Source: Saprospiraceae bacterium (lineage in GTDB: Bacteria > Bacteroidota > Bacteroidia > Chitinophagales > Saprospiraceae). From it: DNA of 61,203 bases. Positions 33,853 through 45,000 of this stretch are shown piece after piece. The position numbers and the translations under genes are program-made. The notes beneath the pieces are model-generated. The model did no database searches, was not told the DNA's origin, and saw only the letters and a list, made by a program, of their open reading frames with translations. Location of the stretch: positions 1 through 61,203 of the forward strand of contig JANQQI010000007.1 of NCBI GenBank assembly GCA_028285085.1. The letters are read 5' to 3'. Position 1 is the first letter of the stretch; each line of letters begins with the position of its first letter.

Positions 33853-34980
33853 TTAAGCAGTGGTTACATGATCATCTATTTTGATGATCTTATTCAATAA
33901 ACTATCAATCTCTTTCTGATCATTAAAACTGTGCAAACAAATTCGTATTCTTTCACGGCCTTTGGGTACCGTTGGATGTAAAATAGGTTTAACCCAAAAA
34001 CCGGCTTGTCCTAAACTTTCAGACAAGAGCCTAACCCCTTCATTGCCAGTCACTTGCAATACTTGAATTGGACTTTTATTTAAAGTAACTTTATCATTAA
34101 AATCCATTTTCAAGCGGACACAAAAATGCTGAATATTTTCTAATAATCGGTATCTGCGATCACTATTTTGCATTAATCGGTAAGCATGTCGTATATATTC
34201 CAATTGGGCATCGGGCATGGCTGTCGTGTAGATAAACGAGCGCGCAAAATTGATCAAATATTCGGTCAAGATTTTGCTTCCTACCACTACTGCACCATGT
34301 CCACCTAGGGCCTTACCAAAGGTGTGGATACGCGCCCAAACTTGCTCTTCGAGCCCCAAAGCGACAACTCGTCCCTCCCCTTTTGCACCGTACACGCCCG
34401 TGGCGTGCGCTTCATCGACAATCAGCGCTGCGTCATGTGCTTGAGCCAGAACAGCCAATTCTGACAACGGCGCCAGATCACCATCCATAGAATACAAGCT
34501 TTCTACCACAATGAAGACCCGCCCCGTGGCTTGTCGCAACTTCTCTTGCAGATGGGCGAGATCATTATGACGAAAGGCGAAATGGCGAGCGTGAGATAGT
34601 CGAATGCCATCTCGCAGCGAAGCGTGAGCCAGCTCATCGTAGATGATGGTATCACCACGACTAGCGACACAAGAAAGCAAACCGATATTGGCCGTGTAGC
34701 CGGAAGTAAAAAGTAGTGCTGCCTCCGCCCGATGAAAGTCTGCCAATTCTTTTTCTAGAGATTCCGCGAGGGCACTATTGCCGCTGATGAGGCGTGAGCC
34801 GGTGGCTCCGTGGAATACAGGTTGAGCGGGCTGAAACTGGTTAGATGAGCGGGCCAGACCGAGATAATCGTTGGAGCAAAAATCAATTAGGCCTTCCCTA
34901 GTAGAAGGTAATGATCGGTAAGCTAGTGCTTTTTTTCGCAGTAATAAATCTTGTTCTAAGGCCTCATCCATCTTTCCCAT
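33853..34980 (-). CDS. bioF: 8-amino-7-oxononanoate synthase
   Basis: 375 residues of the alpha-oxoamine synthase family. The blocks SNDYLGLARS, GSRLISGNSALAESLEKELA and VDEAHATGVYG are typical, and the PLP lysine is in HTFGKALGGHGAVVVG. BioF condenses pimeloyl-ACP (or CoA) with alanine. It is the first gene of the operon bioF-bioD-bioA-KAS-bioB-tpiA and is divergent from the DUF72 gene. A 221-bp intergenic region lies upstream. Confidence 0.95.
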   Translation of the reverse strand: MGKMDEALEQDLLLRKKALAYRSLPSTREGLIDFCSNDYLGLARSSNQFQPAQPVFHGATGSRLISGNSALAESLEKELADFHRAEAALLFTSGYTANIGLLSCVASRGDTIIYDELAHASLRDGIRLSHARHFAFRHNDLAHLQEKLRQATGRVFIVVESLYSMDGDLAPLSELAVLAQAHDAALIVDEAHATGVYGAKGEGRVVALGLEEQVWARIHTFGKALGGHGAVVVGSKILTEYLINFARSFIYTTAMPDAQLEYIRHAYRLMQNSDRRYRLLENIQHFCVRLKMDFNDKVTLNKSPIQVLQVTGNEGVRLLSESLGQAGFWVKPILHPTVPKGRERIRICLHSFNDQKEIDSLLNKIIKIDDHVTTA

Positions 34981-35144
34981 GCTGTAAAGGTAAAAAACTA
35001 AAGGAGAATAAAAAGGAGGTCAATCCCCATTAGAATTTCATTAACAAGCTCACCCTTCCATTTCCTTACTGCTCGAGAAGTATCCTGAGTTAGCAACTAT
35101 ATTTATTTATAAAAATCTAGATTCGATATCAATCTAAATTGACT

Positions 35145-35152
35145 TAGTTTTG
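35145..35152 (+). promoter_or_regulatory. -7 box before the DUF72 gene
   Basis: TAGTTTTG matches TAnnTTTG; the -33 is poor. The start site would be about 43 nt before the gene. Confidence 0.35.
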
Positions 35153-35160
35153 TTGCATTA

Positions 35161-35175
35161 GTTTACAAGGTAAAC
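35161..35175. promoter_or_regulatory. Palindrome in the bioF-DUF72 intergenic region
   Basis: GTTTAC, three bases, GTAAAC. The half-site GTTTACAA (35161-35168) equals one arm of the BirA operator consensus (TTGTAAACC-N14/15-GGTTTACAA), but the second arm is not found at the right distance. It might still be a divergent operator for the biotin operon. Confidence 0.3.
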
Positions 35176-35201
35176 ACACTACTAATTAAGCAGAGCAAAA
35201 C

Positions 35202-36122
35202 ATGAAATTTGGAAAACTCGCCGATATCAGCCAAGTCGACTTCAAACTTCCCGACGATCCTAGTTCAAATGAATCTATTTTGTCCCGCCAGCCGAAAGTA
35301 GATGAACAACTTCCTCGCTTCGATATTGGTTGTACCGGTTGGAGTATGAAAGAATGGGTGGGTAGCGTTTATCCACCGGGCACTAAAACGAAAGACTACT
35401 TGCGTCAATATTCCCGTCAGTTTAACACCATTGAACTCAACACGACCCATTATCGCATTCCAAGTACGGAGATGATTCAAAAGTGGTATTCGGAAAGTGC
35501 CGACGATTTTCGATTTTGTCCAAAGATTCCACAAACCATCAGTCATAGTCGCGATTTGGGCATGGGCCGACCGGAAACCCTCGTTTTTTGTGAAGCCGTG
35601 CAAGGATTAGAAGAAAAACTGGGGTGCTGCTTTATGCAATTGCCGCCCTATTTTGGTATGGATCGATTGCCCTTGTTGGATCAATTTCTGGAGCGTTTTC
35701 CAAACCATATTCCTCTAGCTATTGAGCTACGCCACGAAAGTTGGTTCGGCCCAGAGCAAGGTATGCAAAAAGCCATCGATTGTTTTGAAAAACATGCTGT
35801 GGCTACTGTCATCACCGATGTTGCGGGGCGACGAGATGTCCTGCACATGGGACTTAGTCATTCTACCACCATGATTCGTTTCGTGGGCAATGGTCTCCAT
35901 CCAACCGACTACAGTCGTATTGATGAATGGGTCAAACGCTTGAGTCTGTGGATTGACCAAGGTTTGCAACACATCTATTTTTTCCCACACGAACCCGATA
36001 ATTTATTGGCCCCGGAACTAGCAGATTATCTAGCCAAAAAAGTAGCGGAAGAATTGCAGGTGATTTGCCGTGGTCCAAATCTATCCACGGGTGCCGAAGG
36101 AAAACAAATTTCTCTCTTCTAA
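35202..36122 (+). CDS. DUF72 (YecE-like) protein
   Basis: 306 residues. Residues about 45-285 match the DUF72 TIM-barrel-like domain: FDIGCTGWSMKEWVGSVYPP, FNTIELNTTHYRIPS, FRFCPKIPQTISH, LAIELRHESWF and IYFFPHEPDNLLAPELADYL. The family is widespread and its biochemical function is unknown; the conserved charged pocket hints at an enzyme. The first 45 residues are a less conserved extension. It is divergent from bioF. Confidence 0.88.
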   Translation: MKFGKLADISQVDFKLPDDPSSNESILSRQPKVDEQLPRFDIGCTGWSMKEWVGSVYPPGTKTKDYLRQYSRQFNTIELNTTHYRIPSTEMIQKWYSESADDFRFCPKIPQTISHSRDLGMGRPETLVFCEAVQGLEEKLGCCFMQLPPYFGMDRLPLLDQFLERFPNHIPLAIELRHESWFGPEQGMQKAIDCFEKHAVATVITDVAGRRDVLHMGLSHSTTMIRFVGNGLHPTDYSRIDEWVKRLSLWIDQGLQHIYFFPHEPDNLLAPELADYLAKKVAEELQVICRGPNLSTGAEGKQISLF

Positions 36123-36251
36123 AACAGAGGTAGAAGTACTACGGGTCTCTTTAAATTTTCTTACATTCGTCCTGAAGAGTAAGCGGCTGTTTTTATAACG
36201 ATCACATCCTTTTCAACTCTTTTTTATTATTACCACACGTCCAATATCAAA

Positions 36252-36830
36252 ATGAAAAAAGCAACTGTTTTTTGTGCCTCCAGTGATAAAGTCGATGATC
36301 GTTATTTCCAGGTCGCCGATGAGGTTGGTAGTATCCTGACGAAGGCTGGTGTTGAAGTCCTTTTTGGAGGTGGTTCAAAAGGTTTGATGGGGCGATTAGC
36401 CGATGCTGTAATTCGCGAAGGTGGCCGCATCGTTGGTATTATGCCGGAATTCATGAAACAAGTTGAATGGGACCATAACGGCATCCACGAACTGATTATT
36501 ACCAAAGATATGCACGAACGTAAGCATCGTTTTTTGGAAGACACCGATGCTTTGATCACCTTGCCCGGTGGATGTGGTACGCTCGAAGAATTGCTCGAAG
36601 CCATTACATTGAAACGATTAGGCGTATTCGTCAACCCCATTATCATTGTCAACACCGATGGCTTTTTTGATCCCCTCATTGAAATGCTGGAACGCTGCGT
36701 GGAGGAAAAGTTTATGCGACCCGAACATCTTAATATCTGGCGTGTTATCGAAAAGCCGGAACAGTTACTGGATGCGATCAAAAACGCACCGGGCTGGGAC
36801 CATTCTGCTATTAATTTTGCTGCTGTATAA
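36252..36830 (+). CDS. LOG-like nucleotide phosphoribohydrolase (TIGR00730)
   Basis: 192 residues of the Rossmann-like LOG family: LFGGGSKGLMGRLADAVI at about 38-55 and PGGCGTLEELLEAITLKRLG at about 100-120, where PGGxGT binds phosphate and the Glu is catalytic. LOG proteins release nucleobase from nucleoside 5'-monophosphates (cytokinin-activating in plants). In bacteria the physiological substrate is unclear. It is 12 bases before ppk1, so a link to nucleotide or phosphate metabolism is plausible. Confidence 0.88.
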   Translation: MKKATVFCASSDKVDDRYFQVADEVGSILTKAGVEVLFGGGSKGLMGRLADAVIREGGRIVGIMPEFMKQVEWDHNGIHELIITKDMHERKHRFLEDTDALITLPGGCGTLEELLEAITLKRLGVFVNPIIIVNTDGFFDPLIEMLERCVEEKFMRPEHLNIWRVIEKPEQLLDAIKNAPGWDHSAINFAAV

Positions 36831-36842
36831 ACGAACTGCTAC

Positions 36843-38930
36843 ATGAAAGAAATCAAGGACGGCATTCCCTACATCCATCGTGATGTCAGTTGGTTGTCTT
36901 TTAACTATCGCGTATTACAAGAGGCCAAAGATCCGAGCGTCCCACTCCTGGAACGTGTAAAATTCATGGCCATCTATTCTTCGAATCTGGACGAATTCTT
37001 TCGGGTACGCATCGCCAACCTGCGCAACTTGGTCCGGGTCGGGAAAAAAACCAAGCGACAACTCGAATATGTCCCCAAGCAGACCCTCAAAAAGATCCAC
37101 AAGATCATCAACAAACAGCAGGAGGAATACAGCGAAATTTTTGAGAATCAGATTATCCCTCAACTCCGAGACCACGGTATCAATCTCTTGCGTACCGCAG
37201 ACCAATTGAACGAAGATCAACGGGAGTATATCGAGAATTACTTTCAGGATAATATGTTGCCTTTCGTGCAACCAGTGCTTCTGGTGAAGAAGAAAATTCG
37301 GCCATTTTTAAATAACGCGGCCTTGTATCTTTCTGTCATTCTACACCCTAAGGATGAATCAGCAAATAAGATCGAGTACGCCATTGTAAAAATCCCGTCC
37401 GACCACCTGCCACGCTTTCTGGACTTGCCATCTTTGCACAATCAACACGATTTGATCATGCTCGATGATGTGGTTCGTTTAAGTGCACGTTGGTTGTTCC
37501 CAGGCTATGATATTCAGGGGATGTTTTCGCTGAAGTTGACTCGGGATGCAGAACTTTATATCGACGATGAATTTTCGGGAGATTTGATTGCCAAGATTCG
37601 TCGTAGTTTGAACAAGCGAAACGTCGGGCCGGCATCCCGTTTTGTGTACGACCGAGAGATGCCGGAACACTTATTAGATTTCTTGATTGAGACTTTTGAG
37701 TTAGAAGCTTTTGATTTGTTGCCAGAAGGGCGCTATCACAACAACTTTGATTTCTTTAGTTTCCCGGATTTCGGTTTTACCCATTTAAAAAATACCCCAC
37801 TCCCTCCTCTACCCTACACACCACTGGAAAAGAGCCGAGACTTCTTTGCCAGTATCCGTGAGCGTGATCACATGATCCACGTCCCTTATCATTCTTACGA
37901 ATCGGTAGTTCGCTTTTTTGAAACAGCGGCTGTCGACCCGGCGGTTACACACATTAAGATCGTTCAATACCGAGTGGCTAAAAAGTCACGCATCATGGAC
38001 GCGCTGATGAATGCCGTAAAAAGTGGAAAGCAAGTATCCGTTTTTGTAGAGGTCAAAGCCCGATTTGATGAAGAAGCCAATTTAGTTTGGGGTGAAAAAC
38101 TAGAAAAAGCTGGGGTGTCCGTTCATTACAGTTTCCCCGGAGTGAAAGTCCATTCTAAACTTGGTTTGATCTCTCGTTTGGAAGATGGAAAAACACGACT
38201 TTATACTTACCTCAGCACCGGAAATTTCCATGAAGGCACTGCCAAGGTCTACAGCGATTATGGTGTTTTCACTACCGATGAGCGCTTAACGCGTGAAGCC
38301 GCCCGCGTCTTTTCTTTTCTCGAAACGGTGAAAGTCCCCGCTCAGGAATTCGAGCACTTGCTCGTTGGCCAATTTAATTTGCGTAATACCTTGATCCGCC
38401 TCATTGATCAGGAAATCGAAAACGCACGCGCTGGCTTACCCGCAGAAATTACGCTGAAGATGAACAGCATGCAAGATCGCGATATGATCCAAAAGCTCTA
38501 TCAGGCGAGCCGAGCTGGTGTAAAAATCCGCATGGTCATCAGAGGCATCTGTTCCTTAATTCCTCAGCTGGAAGGTTATAGTGAGAATATCGAAGCTTAC
38601 AGCATCGTAGACCGCTACCTAGAGCATTCTAGAATATTCATTTTCCACCAAAACGGACAAGACGCCATTTATTTGTCGTCCGCCGATTGGATGGTCCGCA
38701 ATCTCAGCTATCGCATCGAAACAGCTTTCCCAATTTATGATCCTAGATTACGACAAGAAATCCTGGATTTCATGGATACGCAGCTGCGAGACAATGTCAA
38801 AGCGCGAATCTTGGATGGCAAGCAAACCAATCAGTACCGGGAAACCGATGCTGACATTGCGGTACGCGCTCAGTCGGAAACCTACTACTACCTAAAGCGG
38901 AAATTGGACAGCAGCCTAACTATTGCCTAA
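36843..38930 (+). CDS. ppk1: Polyphosphate kinase 1
   Basis: 695 residues with the four PPK1 domains: the N domain (RDVSWLSFNYRVLQEAKDP), the head domain, and the C1/C2 phospholipase-D-like pair. The autophosphorylated His is most likely His437 in VKVHSKLG; the second motif is YLEHSRIFIF followed by YLSSADWMVRN. PPK1 polymerises the gamma-phosphate of ATP into polyphosphate, at the inner membrane side, and supports stress survival. The length is normal. It shares a transcript with the LOG gene. Confidence 0.95.
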   Translation: MKEIKDGIPYIHRDVSWLSFNYRVLQEAKDPSVPLLERVKFMAIYSSNLDEFFRVRIANLRNLVRVGKKTKRQLEYVPKQTLKKIHKIINKQQEEYSEIFENQIIPQLRDHGINLLRTADQLNEDQREYIENYFQDNMLPFVQPVLLVKKKIRPFLNNAALYLSVILHPKDESANKIEYAIVKIPSDHLPRFLDLPSLHNQHDLIMLDDVVRLSARWLFPGYDIQGMFSLKLTRDAELYIDDEFSGDLIAKIRRSLNKRNVGPASRFVYDREMPEHLLDFLIETFELEAFDLLPEGRYHNNFDFFSFPDFGFTHLKNTPLPPLPYTPLEKSRDFFASIRERDHMIHVPYHSYESVVRFFETAAVDPAVTHIKIVQYRVAKKSRIMDALMNAVKSGKQVSVFVEVKARFDEEANLVWGEKLEKAGVSVHYSFPGVKVHSKLGLISRLEDGKTRLYTYLSTGNFHEGTAKVYSDYGVFTTDERLTREAARVFSFLETVKVPAQEFEHLLVGQFNLRNTLIRLIDQEIENARAGLPAEITLKMNSMQDRDMIQKLYQASRAGVKIRMVIRGICSLIPQLEGYSENIEAYSIVDRYLEHSRIFIFHQNGQDAIYLSSADWMVRNLSYRIETAFPIYDPRLRQEILDFMDTQLRDNVKARILDGKQTNQYRETDADIAVRAQSETYYYLKRKLDSSLTIA

Positions 38931-39041
38931 GGTTTTCATGGATTATATAGAATTTTTAGTATTTTGTTGAATAGTCAAATGGCACTACAAATTTTGCTCG
39001 TTTAGACCATCTACCAAATAAACTATTAATTCAAGCAAAAA

Positions 39042-42000
39042 ATGAAAACGAAAATCCAACTCGCTATTCTGGCGCTAATGTGCTGGTGTAGCTCTGTGAG
39101 CTATGCTCAACTTGCCGATGGCGCAACTGCTCCCGACTGGACGCTTACCGATCTCGAAGGAAATACCTACAATCTTTACGACATCTTAGATGAAGGTAAA
39201 AGCGTGGTCATCGACTTTATGGCTACCTGGTGTGGGCCGTGCTGGTCTTACCACCAAACGCATCGTTTGAAAACCCTTTACGAAGATTATGGACCAAACG
39301 GTACCGATGAAATTATGGTATTCATGTTTGAAGCCAGCCCAAGCACCAACGAGGCTTGCCTCTACGGTCCTTCCGGCTGTGTGGGCGGCACCTTAGGAGA
39401 TTGGACAGAAGATATTCCCTATCCTATCATTCATCTTCAAGGGAGTAATGGCGGTTCGGTAGCTGGTAATTACAACTTGCAATATTATCCGACGCTTTAT
39501 AAAATTTGTCCTAATCGTAAAGCCTACGAAGTTGGACAGATATCTCTCCAAGGATGGATTAACTGGATGACCAGTTGTGATCTCGCTGCGGATGCGACTA
39601 CCTCAGATGCCATCTGCTATGAGGATGCCAGCGCCGGAATCGATCTAACCGTTGAAGGCGGATTCGGTAATAAAACCTATTCGTGGAGCAATGGTAGTAA
39701 TACCGAAGATCTCAACGGCGTACCTCCTGGCGCCTACAGCTGCACCATTACCGAAGGGCAAGGCCACAGTGTTGAGGTGGGGCCATTTATGGTTTCCGGC
39801 CCCGATGCGCCCATTTTGATAAACGCCAGCCAGGTTGTTGATCCTGATTGCTTCGGGGATGATGATGGCTTGATCGCTGTTCAGGTTACGGGGGGTGAAG
39901 CGGGATATGCTTACCAATGGAATACCGGAGGTAATGGCCCAATGATCAGTGGACTCACTGGTGGCAATTATACCGTAACGGTTACCGATAATCTGGGCTG
40001 TACTGAAACCTGGGCGACCTCTCTCAACGAACCGCCTTTGATTACACTTGACGGCTCAACGATCGAAGAGCATTGCGACCAAGCTAATGGCTCTATTTTG
40101 CTTTTCGCCGGCGGCGGCAATAGTCCATATACCTACGATATTGGACAAGGTCCAACAAACTCAAATATCTTTCCTAATCTAAGTTCAGGACTATATACGG
40201 CTACTGTAACGGACAACTCTGGTTGTACACTAACCAGCGAATATTTCATACCCAACGTCCCCGGACCAGAAGCCAATGCAGGTTTAGCTCAAAGTCTGAG
40301 TTGCAGTCAAACCTCTATCCAATTGGATGGCACTAGTTCTACAACAGGTATCGGCTTGACCTATGAATGGACAACCAACGATGGGAATATTACTGACGGT
40401 ACAAATACCTTGACGCCTACCGTTGATCAAGCTGGCACTTATGTCCTTACGGTCTTAGATGTGGTTCACAATTGTTTCGCAACGGATGCCGTGGTTGTTA
40501 CCGGAGCCTCTGATATTCCGGTTGCGGAGATTGCGGATCCTAACACCTTGACTTGTGCTAATGCCAGTGTCACGTTAGACGGTTCTCCTTCCTCTACGGG
40601 TGATGATTATACCTATTCATGGACAGATGCTGAAGATAATGTCATCAGTGAAGCGATTACGGCCACCACCAGTCAGGCGGGTAATTATACCCTATTGGTA
40701 ACGAATACGATTAGTGGTTGCACCAGTACCGAAAGTGTGGATGTAGAAGAAAATATTAATGTGCCGCAAGCAGATGCCGGATCAAATAGTACGATTACCT
40801 GTACGGAGACGACCGTTCAGATTGGTGGAAACTCAGAAGTTGGCCCCGATATTCTCTACACTTGGCTGAATAGTCAGGGGGAAGAAATTGGTACGGGTTT
40901 AACTATCGTGGTTGATCTCCCTGATGTTTATGAATTAATGGTGACCGATCTATCGAATGGTTGCTCGGCCATTGCAGTCGTCACCGTCGATGAGGATACC
41001 GAAGCCCCAACCGCCGATGCCGGTAATGATGGTACCTTGACTTGTGAAAATACGGAATTAGAAATAGGAGGAAGCTCCTCAACGGGTAGTGAATTCAGTT
41101 ACCAATGGACAGATGATGATGGCAATTCAGTAGGCGACGATGCGCCGACGTGGACAACGGACACACCTGGGACTTTCTCCTTGGAAGTTGAAAATATGGC
41201 TAATGGCTGTACCAGTATTGATGAAGTTGCCATTGCAGAAGATACAACGGTCCCTACTGCAGATGCCGGAGACGATGATATTCTGACTTGCACTCAAGTA
41301 AGTGTAAATATCGGCGGCAGTTCTTCAAACGGTGATCAATTTGAATACCAATGGACCAACGATGATCTTGAACTCATTGGGGAAGATGCTGAAGTGGATG
41401 TGGAATCTCCTGGAACGTATACTTTATTGGTCACTAACATGGTTAATGGTTGCACCGCTGAGGACATGGTATTAATTGAACAAGATACCCAGGAACCCAC
41501 TGCCGATGCCGGAGACGATGATATTCTAACCTGCGTTCAAACGAGCCTAACAATTGGTGGCAACTCTTCAAATGGTAGTGTTTACAATTTCCAATGGACC
41601 AACGCTCAGGGTACAGTTCTGGGTTACATGCCAACTTTAACGGTCAATCAACCCAATACCTACACACTAGCAGTTCTTAACACCAATAATGGTTGTGAGA
41701 GTATGGCGGAGGTGATGGTTTCTGAAAATACGATCTCACCTATTGCCGATGCAGGTGACGATGGCACATTGACCTGTTTAAATAGCAGCGTCGGATTAGG
41801 AGGTAATTCTTCATCAGGTTCAAACTTCAGTTATTTGTGGACAGATAGTAACAATAATGCAATAGGCACTAATGAGCAAATTGAAGTCAGTACTGCCGAT
41901 ACCTACCAGCTACTCGTAACTGACAGTGAAAATGGATGTACAGCCAGTGCTACAGCTCAGGTGGACGAAAACACAGCTGCTCCCGCTGCGAATGCCGGCT

Positions 42001-45000
42001 CGGGAGGCGAATTGAATTGTAACCAATCTGTCGTTACACTCGATGGCTCTTCATCCAGCGGAAATAGTCAAATCAGTTACGATTGGTTCAATAGCAATGG
42101 TAATCTGGTTGGTCAAGATGCGACTCTAGAAGTATCCACTGCCGATGACTACCAACTCATCATTACCGATATCATTAATGGATGTACCGATGAGGCAAAT
42201 GTTAGTGTTACGGCGAGTAACGATTTTCCTGTAGCGGTTGCTAATAGCAGTGGTGATCTTACTTGTCAGACCAGCCAAGTGACACTGGACGCTGAAGGCT
42301 CGTCCAACGGTACCAATTTCACTTATCAGTGGTTAGATGAAAATGGCGATCTGATCTCTAATGCCCCAAGCATTGAGGTGGACAATAGCGGTGGTTATAG
42401 CTTGATCGTCTCCGATACAGATAACGGCTGCACCGCAACGGCAGATTTGATCATCAACGAAGACCTTGCCTCTCCAAGTTTTGAAATCAACCCTGCGGAG
42501 GCATTGAGTTGCGATAACACCTCGGTTCTGCTCAACGCTGATCACAATACAACTCAACCCAGTTATCTTTGGATGGACGCCAATGGCAATACGCTGGGTA
42601 CGACCGCAGAAATTGAAGTGGACCAAGCTGGTGAGTACAGTTTGCAAATCACCGATCAGGAGAACGGTTGCTTCGCCACGCAAGCCATTGAAGTCAGTGC
42701 CAGCACCGATTTACCGGTAGCTACGGCTGAGGTTGCGGATGAATTGAATTGTATTAACGCTGAGGTCACCATTGATGCGGGTGCTTCTAGCACCGGAGCT
42801 AATTTTAGCTATAATTGGAGCAGCACCGATGGCAATATCAGCGGCGGCGAGCAGAGCTTGCAACCTACCGTTGACGCCGCGGGCATCTACGAATTGCTGG
42901 TCACCAATACGGATAATGGCTGTACGGCTCAGACTTCCGTCACGGTGGCTCTTGATCAAACGCCACCAAGCGCAGAAATCGCAGAACCACAAGCTTTACA
43001 CTGTAATCAAACCAGCCTCCAGCTGGATGCACAAGCTTCGTCCAGCGGCAATAACTTCAGCTATGAGTGGACGACCAACGATGGTGCAATCAGCAACGGT
43101 GCACAAAGCCTCAACCCAACCATCAATGCCAGTGGCACCTACGAATTACAAATCACAAATCAAGATAATGGCTGTAAAACTTCGGCCTCTGTAGTGGTAA
43201 ATGCTATCGATGATCCAAGCGTTGAGCTAGACAATCCACAGTCTATTAGTTGCTTTGAAGGTAACGATGGTCAGCTCAGCGCCACGGCAACAAACGGTCT
43301 GGCGCCTTATAATTACGCTTGGTCAAATGGAGCGGAAACTGCCACAATTGATGGCCTCTCACAAGGCAATTATGAAGTTATTGTAAGTGATCAGAATGGT
43401 TGTACCACCACAGCAAACTATACTTTGAATCAGCCAGATGCTCTGGATATTAGCTCCACCGTCGTGGGCGAAAGCGCCATCGGAGCTAATGATGGTAGCA
43501 TTGATATCCAAACCTCTGGCGGAGCAGGTAATTACACCTACCAATGGAGTCACGGCCCACAAACGGCTAATGTCAATATGTTGGCTCCGGGTACTTACGA
43601 ATTGTCGGTAACGGATCAAAATGGCTGTGCACGCACAGAAAGCTTTATGATTCAGGCTTTCAATTGTGTGCTACAAGCGCAAGCCGCTGTGGTTCCGGCC
43701 AGTTGTTTTGGTGCCGAAGATGGGCATGTACAACTCAGCACCAATGAAGATCCAGAAGGGCTTTCATTCAGTTGGAGCAACGGCGCATCGACGCAATCGC
43801 TAACTGACGTGGGCGCCGGCAGCTACACCGTAGTGATCACCAATGCCTTTAATTGCAGTGAAACGATTACAGTGGAGGTGGCAGAACCCTCAGCCCTGGT
43901 CATGGCTGTCAGTGCCTTGAGCGAAGCGACCTGCGACAATGCCACGGACGGTAGTGCCGAAGCACAAGTCAACGGAGGTACTGCACCCTATACTTATCAA
44001 TGGTCAAATGGAGAATCCGATGCCGTAGCCACTCAGCTGCCCGCGGGTACACAATCCGTAGTGATCACCGACGCTAATGGCTGCGAGATTATGCAAACCA
44101 TAGAAATCGACGCAGAGGACGGCATTGCCCCAACAGTCTTGACCCAAGATATTACGATTGAACTTGATGAAGATGGTCAAGCAGCCATCAACGCTTTAAT
44201 GATTGACAATGGCAGCATGGATAATTGTGGCTTGGCCAGTTTGAGCCTCGATCAAACGCTGTTTGATTGTAGTCAGTTGGGTGAGCAGACCGTCACACTT
44301 ACCGCTATTGACAACAATAATAACATCACCAATGCTACTGCCATCGTCAATATTGTTGACAACATTGCACCGGTGATTATTTGCGCACCGGATATGAGCT
44401 CTAGTAGCTGTGATGCCATTGAGTACGATTTACCGCAAGCAATGGATAATTGCAGCGAAGTAACCTATCAACTGATCGAGGGTCTACCGAGTGGCTCTAT
44501 CTTCCCGGAGGGTACGACAACGATAACTTATGAAGTAAGCGATGCTTCGGGTAATAGTGTCATGTGTAGTTTTAACATGGAAATCATCTACACTTTACAA
44601 GTTAGTACCATTGCCACAGATGTGAGTTGTTTTGGTGCCGATGATGGATTGGCGGACGCCACCGCCAGTGGAGGACAAGCCGGCTACACTTATCTCTGGA
44701 ACGACGGGCAGGAAACACCAGTTGCGGTAGATTTAATTGCCGGTGACTATAGCGTTACCGTCACCGATGCTACCGGCTGTACCAGCATCAGTGAAGTTAA
44801 TGTCGCCAGTCCTACGCAGCTGGAGTTGACGATCGATGAGGTCATCAACGAAGAAGAATTTGGTGAAGATGGATCGATTAGCATCACGGTCAATGGCGGT
44901 ACGCCGCCTTATGCCTATACTTGGTCCGAAAACGGCAATATCGTTTCAAACGAGGAAGATCCTGAGAATCTAATCGCGGGTACCTACCAGGTTCAAATTA

